This document shows positions 23,311-33,785 of a stretch of DNA of 64,000 nucleotides, piece by piece. This DNA comes from Aurifilum marmelostoma. Its lineage: Eukaryota > Ascomycota > Sordariomycetes > Diaporthales > Cryphonectriaceae. The notes beneath the pieces were generated by a model. That model did not search any database, had not been told where the DNA came from, and saw only the letters and a list, made by a program, of their open reading frames with translations. Location of the stretch: assembly GCA_027559495.1 (NCBI GenBank), contig JAMXSV010000023.1, forward strand, positions 186,001-250,000. The letters are read 5' to 3'. Position 1 is the stretch's first letter, and the number at the start of each line of letters is the position of its first letter. The position numbers and the translations under genes are program-made.

Positions 23311-24839
23311 ATGACAGGTAAGGGCAAGTCGCGCTGGGCAGACAGCGAGGAGGACGCCGCACGCGAGGCCGCACTCAAGCAGGAGAAGGAGTTGAAGAAG
23401 CGCCTGAAGAAAGAAAGGGGAGGCAGCGGCACGCAAAAGTGCCGAGGAGGAAGCACGGCGGCAGAAAGCACAGCAAGCAGAAACAGAGGCCGAAGCCGAG
23501 GGCGACGCGGGCAGCGGTCGGCCCACGAAACGACGGAGGCTCACACCGGGTCCTCCTCCAGTTGGTACTGGAGGAGGGGGAGCTGAGGGCAACACTGGGC
23601 GGCTGCTGCGCTTCCAGGGCCAAGGGTTTGGCAAGTCGCGGAGCGTGGAGAAGTACGACAAGCTGAACGATATCGAGGAGGGCGCATACGGATGGGTTGC
23701 GCGCGCCAAGGAGATTGCGACGGGGAAGGTGGTCGCGCTCAAGAGACTAAAGATCGAGCCGAATGACCGGAATGGCTTGCCTGTCACGGGTCTGCGGGAG
23801 ATCCAGATATTGAAAGACTGCGACCATAGGAATATCGTCAGGTTGCAAGAGGTCGTGGTTGGGGACGACACGACAAGAATAGAAAAGTGCGCTCAGATCT
23901 TTCTCTCCCCTGGGGGAGCCTGCTTTCCTGTCCTCCTATATACGATATGCACGGCTCGGCTGCTGACATTTCGCCGTGCGCGCGTACAGTATCTTTTTAG
24001 TCCTCGAATTCCTCGAGCACGACCTGAAGTCCATACTCGAAGACATGCCCCAGCCCTTCCTCGCCAGCGAGGTCAAGACCCTCCTCCTTCAGCTCGCCGG
24101 CGGCGTCGCCTACCTCCATGACCACTGGATCCTACACCGCGACCTCAAGACCTCCAACCTCCTCCTCAACAACCGCGGGCAGCTCAAGATTGCAGACTTC
24201 GGCATGGCCCGCTACGTCGGCGACCCGCCGCCGCACAAGCTCACCCAGCTCGTCGTCACCCTGTGGTACCGCAGCCCCGAGCTGCTGCTGGGCGCGGCTA
24301 GCTACGGCGAGGCCGTGGACATGTGGAGCGTCGGCTGCATCTTTGGCGAGCTGCTGACGAGAGAGCCGCTGCTGCAGGGCCGGAACGAGGTCGACGAGCT
24401 GACCAAGATCTTTGAGCTGTGCGGCATACCCACCGAGGAGACCTGGCCGGGCTTCCGAAGGCTGCCCAACGCAAAGACACTGCGGCTGCCCCCGGGCAAG
24501 GCAAACGCGGGCTCCGTTATCCGGGCCAAGTTCCCGCTCCTGACGGCGGCCGGCGCGGCGCTGCTGAACGACCTCTTGAGCCTGAATCCCGCCAGAAGGC
24601 CAACCGCGCGAGAGATGTTGAGCCATGAATACTTCCGCCAGGACCCGAGGCCCAAGTCTGAGGCGTTGTTTCCGACCTTCCCCAGCAAGGCCGGTCAGGA
24701 GCGGAGGAGGAGGAGGGATACGCCCAACGCGCCAGGGAGGGGAGAGGCGGTGGAGCTGGGTGCTGTCGATTTCAGTGGCATCTTCAACGGGAGGGAGAAG
24801 GAGGAACGGGGTGGAGGCTTCTCTCTCCGAATGGTGTGA
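23311..24839 (+). CDS. CDK11: CDK11/Ppk23-type cyclin-dependent kinase, with an unresolved frame change
   Basis: Nuclear CMGC Ser/Thr kinase of the PITSLRE group, linked to transcription and splicing. The ATG at 23311 opens MTGKGKSRWADSEED, a common start in this family, followed by a charged helix. The kinase lies in the next frame (+1). Leaving out one G of the run at 23417-23420 joins the helix to EAAARKSAEEEARR and gives 474 aa. An alternative is an intron 23318-23426 (donor GTAAGG, acceptor GGCAG), which would remove the KSRWAD segment. A second intron, 23887-23989, joins TTRIEN|IFLVLEFLEHDLKS. Kinase signatures are EEGAYGWVARA, ALKRLKIE (Lys), PVTGLREIQIL (cyclin-binding helix), LHRDLKTSNLLL, ADFGMARYVG and VVTLWYRSPELLLG. 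The long basic, Gly-rich C-terminal tail follows. The kinase call is firm; the 5' end is not. Confidence 0.85.
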
Positions 24840-25417
24840 GCATGGTAGTGATGAAAGAATGGCAAGAAGAGACCGGCTTCTTCAGGCTCTCCTGGGTCAG
24901 ATGTAGTCACAGGTGCTGGCTGTAGCCAGCCAGGCATATGATAGTCGTCATCCTTTCCCAAGGGGGTGAATAAGGATATATATGTTGTGTAAGACTATAT
25001 CTCATCATTATGTACCTGCTATCCTGTTGCACCTCCGTGATCTCGCGCATATCATTACTTGAAGATGCTCATCATATGCAACCAAGCAAATCTCCACAGA
25101 ATATGATCAGGAAATATTGACCACTTTTTATCCCCCCCCCCCCCAAGAAAAGACTCGTACCCTCCAAAATGAACGCCGCAATCGCTCTTGTCGCCAGTTG
25201 ATATGGCCATGCATCTTAAAAAAGAAAAAAAGGAATGTTCTCGCCTGCGCATGTGCACACGCTATTACAACTCGCTAGCCGCAATATAGACAACAGGAAA
25301 ATTCTCCTTTCCTTCTTCTTCTTCTCCTCTTTCTTTGACTTCGGCTTTCATCAGACATCACACAGACACATAGCCCGCCGGAATTGTTTTGTACCATGAG
25401 AACAAAAAGTACTCCGA
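24840..25417. other. Convergent intergenic region with poly-C run
   Basis: 3' flanks of the kinase and the DUF7137-like gene. A 13-nt C run lies at 25132-25144. No gene seen. Confidence 0.5.
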
Positions 25418-26399
25418 TCACCACAGCCCCGTCACAAACCACGTGAAAGTGGCGACTGTGATGCCCACCATGGTGAAGGCGAACCCGAGGGCCCGTTTCT
25501 CGTGGTCGGACAGGGCTGCGCTGCACGTTGCACAGACCCAGCCGCTGGCCAGTGCCGTGTAGGGCTGGCCCGTGTACAGACCGAACGTGAGGGCGGCGTT
25601 GGCCGTCAGAGAGCCCGCGCCGGCGGTGGCGGTGACGCTGGACTCGGCGTCGTAGATGAACAGCGTATATATCTCGACGACCAGGGGCCGCTGGTTGGCC
25701 TGGGCCTCGGACTGGTACTTGTCCGTGTCCCAGGTGAAGGCGGCGTCGGTGGCGAAGGTCATGTTGGACGTCAGGGTCCATGTCGACGCGCCGAGGGAGC
25801 TCGTGCTGGCGGAGACGACGACATCGACGGCGGTGGGGGTGATGACCAGGTCGGTGTAGTTCCAGGAGAAGGTCACGTAGTCGCCGATCTTGTACAGGGC
25901 ACTCGTGAGGGTGGTGACTGGTGACACCATGACGGCGCTGCCGGCTGCGGCCCCGGAGCTGACGCTCACAGAAGACGTTTTGCTGGTCTTGCTGGTGCCT
26001 GTGCCTGTGCCTTTGTCTGTTCCTGTCCCAGTCCCTGTGCCTGTCGCGCTCGCGTCGGTTCCCGTGGCTGTGCCGGTGCCTGACGATGCAGAAGTGGTCT
26101 TTGTCTGACCGGCAGTGTTCAGGTCTGTAGCGTCAGCTGCATCTGTGGTCGCCGCAGCGGTCGCTGTCTGTGTCGCTTGGGCGGAGGATGCTGTATCAAT
26201 TGTCTCATGTTAGCAGACAAACCTCAGAGAGAAGGGGGGCGGGGACCTGGCACCTTGTTCGGTGCAACGACGTACAACTAGTAGAGTCCGCCCTCCTCAT
26301 CACCAAGGAATCTATCTCGGGAAGCCATCTTGGCCAAGGGAACGCCGTGGCCAGAGGAGTGAGGGAGAGGAGGACGGTCGTAACGTGTGATGCCTTCAT
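25418..26399 (-). CDS. Secreted, C-terminally membrane-anchored protein (DUF7137-like)
   Basis: Exons 26399-26276 and 26190-25418 give 298 aa. The signal peptide starts MKASHVTTVLLSLTPLATA and ends before FPWPRW. Residues 42-115 are a Thr/Gly/Ser/Ala stalk rich in TGTG repeats, likely O-mannosylated. The globular part, with IGDYVTFSWNYTDLVITPTA, FTWDTDKYQ and VVEIYTLFIYDAESSVTATA, fits the fungal DUF7137 family by memory of its pattern. CATC may form a disulphide. The C-terminus VGITVATFTWFVTGLW is a membrane span or anchor signal. A cell-surface or wall location is inferred; function is unknown. The first exon is easily missed because the intron 26191-26275 (donor GTACGT, acceptor GATACAG) interrupts it. 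Confidence 0.75.
25985..26075. repeat. Imperfect GTGCCT-type hexamer repeat encoding Thr/Gly stalk
   Basis: Near-tandem CTGTGC/CTGTCC hexamers on the plus strand (25993-26044) plus degenerate copies. They encode the TGTGTGTGT stalk of the DUF7137-like protein on the minus strand, so length differences would change stalk length without a frameshift. Confidence 0.75.
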
Positions 26400-28598
26400 G
26401 GTGGCTGGGTGAAGGTTCGTTTATGGAATGACCCTCGGTGTGGTCCTTTTTTTTTTTTTTTTTTCTGGGTTGGAATGCGGACGGTTCAGGGGTCGCTCGG
26501 ATGGCGTGCGAGCACCTCGAATATGGACAGAGACAAGTCTGGTCCGGCTATTCGAGCCTTTGACTGCTCTGTAGCAGAAGAACCTCAACGGATGAGGTAC
26601 AGCTTCTATTCGACGAAGTCGTGTGCGACAGATGACTGGCTACTCGCCTGGGCCGGTGTTCTTCTTTTCTCTGGACGCAGGAGACCGGATAGCCTTGGCA
26701 GCCAAGAACCAACCTCCTATATCCGTCGGAGTTTTGGGCTCACGGGAATGCAACGCTTGTGAAGGCTGGATATGCTCGATCAGGAGGGGTCGAAACGGCT
26801 CAGCAAACGGCAGCGAAACGAACGAGATGTCACTGCACAAAGGAATCGACAGCAACAATGAGAAAAGAAAACAAAAAAGGGTACCAAACGAGACAAGCGA
26901 AAGTCGGGATGCCACGAGAGAAAGAACGGAGAGAAGGAGTAAGTGAGTGGAAAACGAAAACAATAAAGTTGAGGGGGGGGCCTGATCGGTTGCAAGGATT
27001 AACGGGGTGACATCCAACAAATCAGAGCAGCTCTCCCGGACAATCCCAGCTCTGGCTTGAGCAGGCTTGAGCAGGCTCACCAGAGAGGCCAGGCGTTCTC
27101 AAAGTCCGCACTTGCAACCTTCCAAGGCAAAAGCTTATCCGAGTGGAGACACTGAAGGACAAGCGGGTCTATGTACCGTATATTTTGTGGAGGATACTTT
27201 GCTCTACTGCATCATACCCATACATATCCTGGAGCAAACTGCATAAACGTGCTGGGAAACCTGTTGGAGGCCAAGCAGACTGCATGTCTACCCCCCGCTG
27301 CCCTGTCTCTCTTCCTCAGCTTCTTTTTGCATCAGGTGCTGCCGTGGTGGCGCCTGTGGCAGAGCGGATTTTGGGAGGAGTGTGTCGTAGATCCCATTTC
27401 GTATTCACCTCCCGTGCCTCCTTCTTGGCTAGCGGGTTGGGGTCAAAGGAGGCGGGCGTGGCAGGTTGTGACCAGGCCCTTGTCTGCAAAATGCTAGGCT
27501 AGAGTACGGGCGGCCACCCCCGCTGACAATTGGCATCCAGCGCTGGTTAAGCGCATGTCTCAATTTCTCGTGTTGCGAGGGACGTGGACCCCTGCTAAAA
27601 ATAATCTACATGAGATCAACCATCCGATTCTTTCTTGTCTTCGCCCCGTACCCTTTCAGAAACCGTACTCGTTTCTAGATGCCGTTCCTGCACGGCTTGT
27701 ACACAGATTTTAGTGGAAATACCTGTTGCTCTTGCGGTTTATCGACACAACAGGCAAGAAACTAGACATGTCCCTTGTAACAACCAGACGATAGGCGAAT
27801 TTCGATGGCATGCATACAGTAGTACTATGGCAAATGTCCTCCGCGCTCGCATGTGATCTGCTCAGGGGTAACCGCTCGATCCACCCGGTTTGCACCCTTG
27901 CGGAGGGAGGGTCAGTCGTACAATCCACCATCATGATATTCAAAAACTGGTAAAGAAGCGTGGACTGATTTCTCGCCTTTTTCCCATCTCTTATCTCACA
28001 TCGTCACAGAGAAAGTAAAGCCTTGTCAAACACTTATACGATCCGCCCGATCCCTGCTGCGGCATTCTCTAGAACTGTATAATAAGATGTGACGATTGCC
28101 AACACGAACCGAATAAGAGGCTTGGGCGTCGTTCATCTTGATTAACCATATCTCCTCTATGGCAAACCTCTAGAATATGAGTGGCCAGGTTGGCCGATGA
28201 CCAGAACCCGTGACTTGCAATATGCGCTGTCTCGACGACGACTTTCATGATAGACAAATGGTAAAGCCGCATAGCACCCACAAGTCCACCGCGCTATTCT
28301 ATAATGATCTTATAGAAGATAATTAGGCAACGCCGAAGGGGACGGCGAACTGTGCTGTAAGTAATGCTGCCCAGATGCCTCGAACAAACTACCATAGCTT
28401 CCCACTGCAGCGCCATGTTTCAAAGGAAGTCCCTTGGCTGCCATGACTTCTCGTTGTCCTGTCAACACACATTTTCATCAGAAGTTGAACCTGCAAAGGG
28501 TTGTAGCTGCGTGGTGGGGTATTAAGATCTCAGTCCATTGACACAAGTCGGTTTGGTTTAAGGAGGAAGGAGGACGCATCCTCCTTGTCGAATTCTCT
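26400..28598. other. Gene-poor 2.2-kb region
   Basis: Upstream region of the DUF7137-like gene and 3' flank of the RRM gene. It has an 18-nt T run at 26447-26464, purine-rich stretches around 26800-26980, and a short direct repeat of TTGAGCAGGC near 27057-27076. Frames of up to 147 codons look compositionally biased and match nothing I know. Confidence 0.5.
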
Positions 28599-29426
28599 TT
28601 ACCCCTCCTCTTCGTTATCCTCAAGGCTAAGAAGGTCGAATCGGTTCGCTATGGTATTGGGGTTTCGCTTTTTGGAGGTGGGCTTTCCGTTCTGGGATCC
28701 CGAGTAGGTTGGCTGCTCAAGAGGCTGACAGCACTCATCGACGCCCCATTCGATCCTGCTTTGTTTGTATTTTCTATGCAGAAGGTGAGCAAGGGCTTCG
28801 GAAGTCCAAAGCAGGACATGCTTACCCTCGGCTCTTCATGCAGGTCCTGGCAAACATGGCATTGTGCACCGAGTTGGTCTCGATGTAGCAGCTCCCTCCC
28901 CGGAACTCAACTTTTATGACCACCAGATTGTGAATATGATCCAAGTCCTCCCGGACGGTAGCTTCAGTCAGAGCAGGGTCGCAGCGTCGAAGGATGAGGT
29001 TGCGTGTGGCACCTTGTCGAATGCTGCTAGCGACATGGGTCGGCATGATGAAGCGGCGCTCGTCCCAGCGGACATCGACCTATACGGGCTCAGTCTCTTG
29101 AAAACAGCAAGTCCGGTATCGTACTTTGAGTGTCCTTACTCGCTTTTGCTTGATGTATAGGTCATGGCGACGGATGTGGTCGAAGAAAGCTTGAGCGTCA
29201 GCAGCTTGTAGGAAGGCTACAACCGCCTTATGATCGCGAGTCTTCATGTAGACGTTCAGTAGGAGACCACCTCGCACGGCCTTGGTGATGTCTACATAGG
29301 TAGTGCCTTCCGCAAGGTTACTTAGCAGAAGCGACCTATTGCACTGCCGCTGGTAGCTGAGGCGCGCTCGGTCTCCGTTGTTCGATTGATGGCTGTTGGG
29401 CAGACCAGCACGTCCACAGCCTGATG

Positions 29427-29462
<36 letters not shown>

Positions 29463-30333
29463 AGACTTCGACATCATCCCAGTCAAGCGCCTCTTGTGGG
29501 TATAGGCGTGCAAATGGCTGAGCCCGGGGGTTGTATTTGCCACAGCCGTCGGACGCGTCACGAGATGGACGAGGACGTGCCGCTGGCGACATGAAGGTGC
29601 TGACCGATGGGCCGTGATCGGTCGATTCGGCCGACATTGCCACAGAAGCAGAACATGCCTTGTGCTGCTCGATCGTAGTGTCATCCATACTGAGGAGCTA
29701 CGCCAAGTTAGCAATTAGAAGCCAGCGCAGGCGGAGCGGCCGAAACAACTGGACGTCTTGATGGGCTGACGCGAACGTACCCCGATCGTGTCTTCGCCCA
29801 CACCACCCCTCAACAAATTGTAGCACAAGTGTTCTACATGCACGATTAGAAGCTGTTGTCATTATATCTCGAGACCGTTTGGCTGGCGCAATGTAATCGT
29901 ACCGTACTTTGCGGCGGTCTTTTTTAGGTCGTCATATTCGGATTGGGAGATCGAGACAACAGGCACCGTGAGGTCGTCGGGGTTCTCGAACGACGGGTTA
30001 GAGGGAGAACACTCCTTGAGTACTCTCGATACTCCGAACTTGTAAACTCACAAAATTCGCCCTATGCACGTAGAGACATCAGCATGCAGGGCACCATGGT
30101 CTTGGAAGCATTGCAAGTAGCAATATGCAGCAGAATTCTGGCCAAAACAAGGTTTCGGCCAAACGAGGGTGACTGCAGCTAACAGCTATACATTTGTAGG
30201 GGTCAAATTCAATATGGAGCCCGAGGCTGAGGCTTGGGCACAAGGCTGGTTTAGAAGCTTCTACTTACCGCCGGAGCATAGTCTCGAAATGGTGACGATC
30301 AATCGTTACCGTATCTCCAACGAGACTCGCCAT
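28599..30333 (-). CDS. RRM RNA-binding protein, NRD1 (negative regulator of differentiation) type
   Basis: Seven exons (30333-30269, 30061-30052, 29984-29903, 29833-29781, 29697-29140, 29079-28826, 28773-28599) join in phase to 398 aa. The start MASLVGDTVTIDRHHFETML and the second QSEYDDLKKTAAKYEHLCY and LLRGGVGEDTIGLLS segments are typical N-terminal helices of fungal NRD1-like proteins. An 11-residue Asp run follows near residue 145. RRM 1 begins NRSLLLSNLAEGTTYVDI, and RRM 2 begins TRNLILRRCDPALTEATV and ends with KYKQSRIEWG. The tail NRFDLLSLEDNEEEG closes the protein. The family is linked to RNA binding in sexual development. Exon 2 is only 10 nt and intron 1 is 207 nt, so the 5' model is less sure than the RRM part. 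The call rests on pattern memory. Confidence 0.78.
29427..29462. repeat. (CAT)n trinucleotide repeat encoding poly-Asp
   Basis: About twelve CAT units on the plus strand, read as GAT (Asp) codons on the minus strand within the RRM gene. The run gives eleven or more Asp in a row. Confidence 0.9.
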
Positions 30334-31065
30334 CGTGAAGGCTGTGACGACGAGAAAGACAAGAGAGAGGGATGGGATGAAGGAGAGGAGAGAGGAGTGC
30401 AGAAGCTGGGGCTGAAGCTAGACCACATAATCGAGGCGGCAGAAGCAATGTACAGTGTTGGCACATGTGATGTGATCGATGTGAGGCTCGCAACAGGCCA
30501 ATTAGAGGAAGGCGCTGTTTGAGATACAGGGCATGAGTGCAGGGTCCCCTCCTCTGTTACTTCCCGATCAGCCTGTTAAACTCCCCCAGAAAGACGCCCC
30601 ACCTCGGCAGGCACGACTGAGAACTCAATTGCAGGCCGCCAGTGAGCTTTGTGCCGCCGCTCTGCATCAGAAATATGAAGGCGATCATGACGCACATGTC
30701 TGGACGGAACACAACAGTGCAATCTGAAGACACATGGATGCGATGACGCTGACGATGATGAAAGAACTACGTAACGCAACTGTGAAAAATGGTTCGACAA
30801 TGTTGGGTCATAATCAACACTCTGGGCAAATTATGCCACGATCCAGATTCAGATGTAACCTCCCAACACTCTCCCATGCTTTTATACCTGAGATGGCCTG
30901 GGCCGATTTCGACCACCATGCAATTGTACATGTCAAGTCTCAGAACGCTGGCCGATACTCTCGTGATTTGGCCAAAACCTTCGCAAGGGTGAATGGTTTT
31001 GGGTGGCAAAAGATGCCGAAAGGTTCCCTCGCGCTCGACAGGCTCCGATCGCTTGCTGAATTTCA
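30334..31065. other. Region between DCP2 3' end and RRM gene 5' end
   Basis: Promoter side of the minus-strand RRM gene and 3' flank of DCP2. Small plus-strand frames here (30169-30522, 30734-31102) show no recognisable domain. Confidence 0.5.
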
Positions 31066-33785
31066 CTACTTGGGAGGGTCTGAAACAGCCGTCTTGAGGT
31101 AGTTGAGCAAGAATTTCTCATTCTCGGGCGAGATTGGGGTCTGCTGCTGGCTACTGCGACGTGTCATCGAGGCTGCCCTGCCTGCTCCCTCAAGTGCAGG
31201 AGACGGACCCATTGATCCCACGCGCGAGCCGGGTGACGAAATATTGCCCGCTTGGTGGTGTATTGGCTCTTTTGCTTTCGGAATGGCTGCAGGGCTCGCC
31301 AGTGCGCGCGCAGGACCACCCGAAGTTGGCGTTGTGAACAAAGACATAAGCTTCTGGAGCTGTTGCGGATCGGCATCTTGACGTCGTGGTGTTGAGTTCG
31401 GGAAGGCGGCAGCTGCATTCGCCAACTGGGGTGAGCTATGTTGGCCAATGTGGTCGTAAGGCTGTGGCTGGCGGCTGAAATGATGTCTTGCCTGAACGCC
31501 CCTCTCGCCACCAGCGCCGTCCACTGCGAATGCGCTAACCAATTGTGCTCTGGACTGTGGTGACTGTTGTTGTTGTTGCTGCTGCTGGTGCTGCTGCTGA
31601 GAGCTTAACTCGCCGAATTCTTTTGGACGCATTGCAATACTGCGGGCTCCATACGGCAGGCCCAGGCCGCTAGCTATTTGAGCTGGGCCACTGTTGGCCC
31701 CGGGCACAGGCAGACGTGCCTCGAGTCCTGGGCTAGACCCAAAGGATGGCTGTTGATGGACGGTCCCTGTGCCCGAGACAAGCGGAACACCGTTTTCCTT
31801 CAGATCCGGTCGAGAATTCTCCCGTTGTGGTGACGAGATTGATGACTGTTTGAAGATATCCAAGAGAGCTTTCTGCTGCGTCTGGGAGACGTTCGACGGC
31901 CGTAGCGCGGCTTGGGGAACTGTCAAATGAGGACTACCTTGGTGTGGCATCGTGCTTGATAAGCCCCTTTGCCCTGGAATGTTGACTGAGGCTGGTCCGG
32001 CATAGGGAGACCCGAGCGCGGCCGGGTGAACAGGTTGGTGCGGACTCGGTTGTGGGGCATCTGCTGCCGTTGGTTGAGATGCAGACACCATGAGACTCGG
32101 CTCCTTCGCTGGGCTTGCATCTTTCTTAAAGGCATTCAGCAGCGCCAGTCGACTGTTATCTAACACCGCCGGCGGCTGTCGAAGATTGGCTACAAGTTGC
32201 TGTGGTAGATTCATGCCTGCAGGTACCGACCCAGGCATGTTCGTCTGCTGCTGCATTTGTAGGGATCTGTCATTTGGAACAGGATAAGTCGGGGCGGTAG
32301 CAGCGGCGAGAATATGGTTCGCCTGGGGAGGAAGTGGTTGCGGATGGGCTAGAGATGGCACATCAGCGCGCGCGGAGGCCATCATCATTGCCAGTTGCTG
32401 ACTCGGAATCTGGGTATGCTCCCGCACCGGGCGCTCCATTGAGGCTGTGGAGACACCAAGAACGGAGCGCAGCTGGTTGTTGATGTCGTCTGGCTGAATA
32501 GGGAAGGGCGGCGGTGCTTGGTGGTTGCTGGGGTCCAGCCTGTGCGCTGCATGAGGATGCTGAGGTGTGTGCGGTTGTGGAGCGACGTTGTAGACGTGAT
32601 CCATAGGCGTGTGCGGCGCGTGAGGGTGCTGCGGGTGGTTGGGAAACTGTGGCGGGGCAGGCACGTCTGGCTTCTGTTGCAACATAGCAAGAAGGGCTTT
32701 GCCCTTATCTTGTTCCGCTGCAGACGTCCCAGCCTGGGACCTTTGCGTAGGTGGTTGGATCCTCAGGAGCCTCTGGAGCTCCCTGCTGGCCGCCTCATAA
32801 GACTCGGCCGTTGTAAAGACTGGAGTTGGCTCTGGTGCTGTCTCCGTGGCCATGCCTTCCTCCTCGGTCATGACGTCCTCGAACTCGGCCTGGCTGAGGT
32901 GTCCATTCTTGTGGTTGTTGCGTGACCGATCCTTCTTCCTGCGCTGCTGCTGCCTGATCCACTTGTTCAGGGGCCCAAGAAAGGACGAGATCATGAAGAA
33001 CTTGTTGGCGTTTGGAGCAGCTGCACTGTTGTCTTGGCCTTGTTTCTTCGGGTTTCGGCCGGTCGGTAAATCCGCCAGTCGGTACCACTCTATCTTGGAG
33101 ATCTCCTTCCGCGTCCTTGCCTCGAAGTGTATGTTCATCGGAACACGAGGGATAACGAACAGCTTCACATGTTGGTCCCTCATCACCACATCGAAGGATG
33201 GGAGGAGGGTTCGATCTTCAGGTATCAGTCCGGCTTCCGCAGCGTGGAATCCAGTCTCTTCATAGACCTCCCGGATAGCACAGTCTAAATCATCCTCGCC
33301 CTGGTTGATCTTGCCCCTGGGAAACATCCAAGACGAGCTCTTGCTCCAGCCCTTGACAAGGACCACGGAGTCCATTGCCTCGTTGAGCAAGATTGCACCT
33401 CGTACCGGTATCCGCTTCTTGTACCCTATCCAATGCGAATAGGCCTTCTCGTGCAGCTCGGGGCCAAGTTGGCTGGTCAGGGGACAGTGTTGGAAGATTC
33501 GGAGGGAGAAGGTGCGCAGGCTCATCTGCGGAAGCGTCGGGTCCAGCGGCCGTATGAAGTCTTCGTAGAACCAGTGCGCCTCCTCAACATGGGTTCCGAT
33601 TCGGTCGAAGCCACTGAGCTCTGACTGTGGCAAGTTGACGATGAAACGGACACACAGATCGTCCAGCCCTAGCACCATGCAATGTCAGCAATGCCGGCCA
33701 ATGCAACTTGGGACTGAAAGCCAGACTCCCGGGGAGAACAAGGACAGAACTCACATTCTTCTAGTGTTCTTGGTAGCAAATCCAT
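31066..33785 (-). CDS. DCP2: mRNA decapping enzyme subunit Dcp2
   Basis: Nudix hydrolase that removes the m7G cap in P-bodies, committing mRNA to 5'-3' decay. Exon 1 (33785-33755) encodes MDLLPRTLEE and joins across an 86-nt intron to WLDDLCVRFIVNLPQSEL (33668-31066); total 877 aa. The N-terminal regulatory domain (about 1-95, with HVEEAHWFYEDFIRP) contacts Dcp1. The Nudix box is at residues 129-151, GKINQ then REVYEETGF, with the catalytic Glu residues intact. Box B follows to about residue 250. The rest is a long Gln/Pro/Ser-rich disordered tail with a poly-Gln stretch, in which short leucine motifs would bind Edc3 and Pat1. The stop TAG is at 31066-31068. Length agrees with other filamentous fungal Dcp2. 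Confidence 0.96.
31565..31605. repeat. CAA/CAG repeat encoding poly-Gln in Dcp2 tail
   Basis: Trinucleotide TTG/CTG units on the plus strand, Gln codons on the coding strand, giving a QQQQ-type run broken by His. Confidence 0.85.

Noticed and set aside
26640..27080. 146-codon minus-strand Leu/Ser-rich ORF
   Set aside because: Compositionally biased, mirrors a purine-rich strand; no intron or homolog pattern.
27143..27502. 119-codon plus-strand ORF
   Set aside because: No start context, domain or splice structure to support it.
30169..30522. 117-codon plus-strand ORF
   Set aside because: Antisense to the RRM gene's first exon and intron; that gene is better supported.
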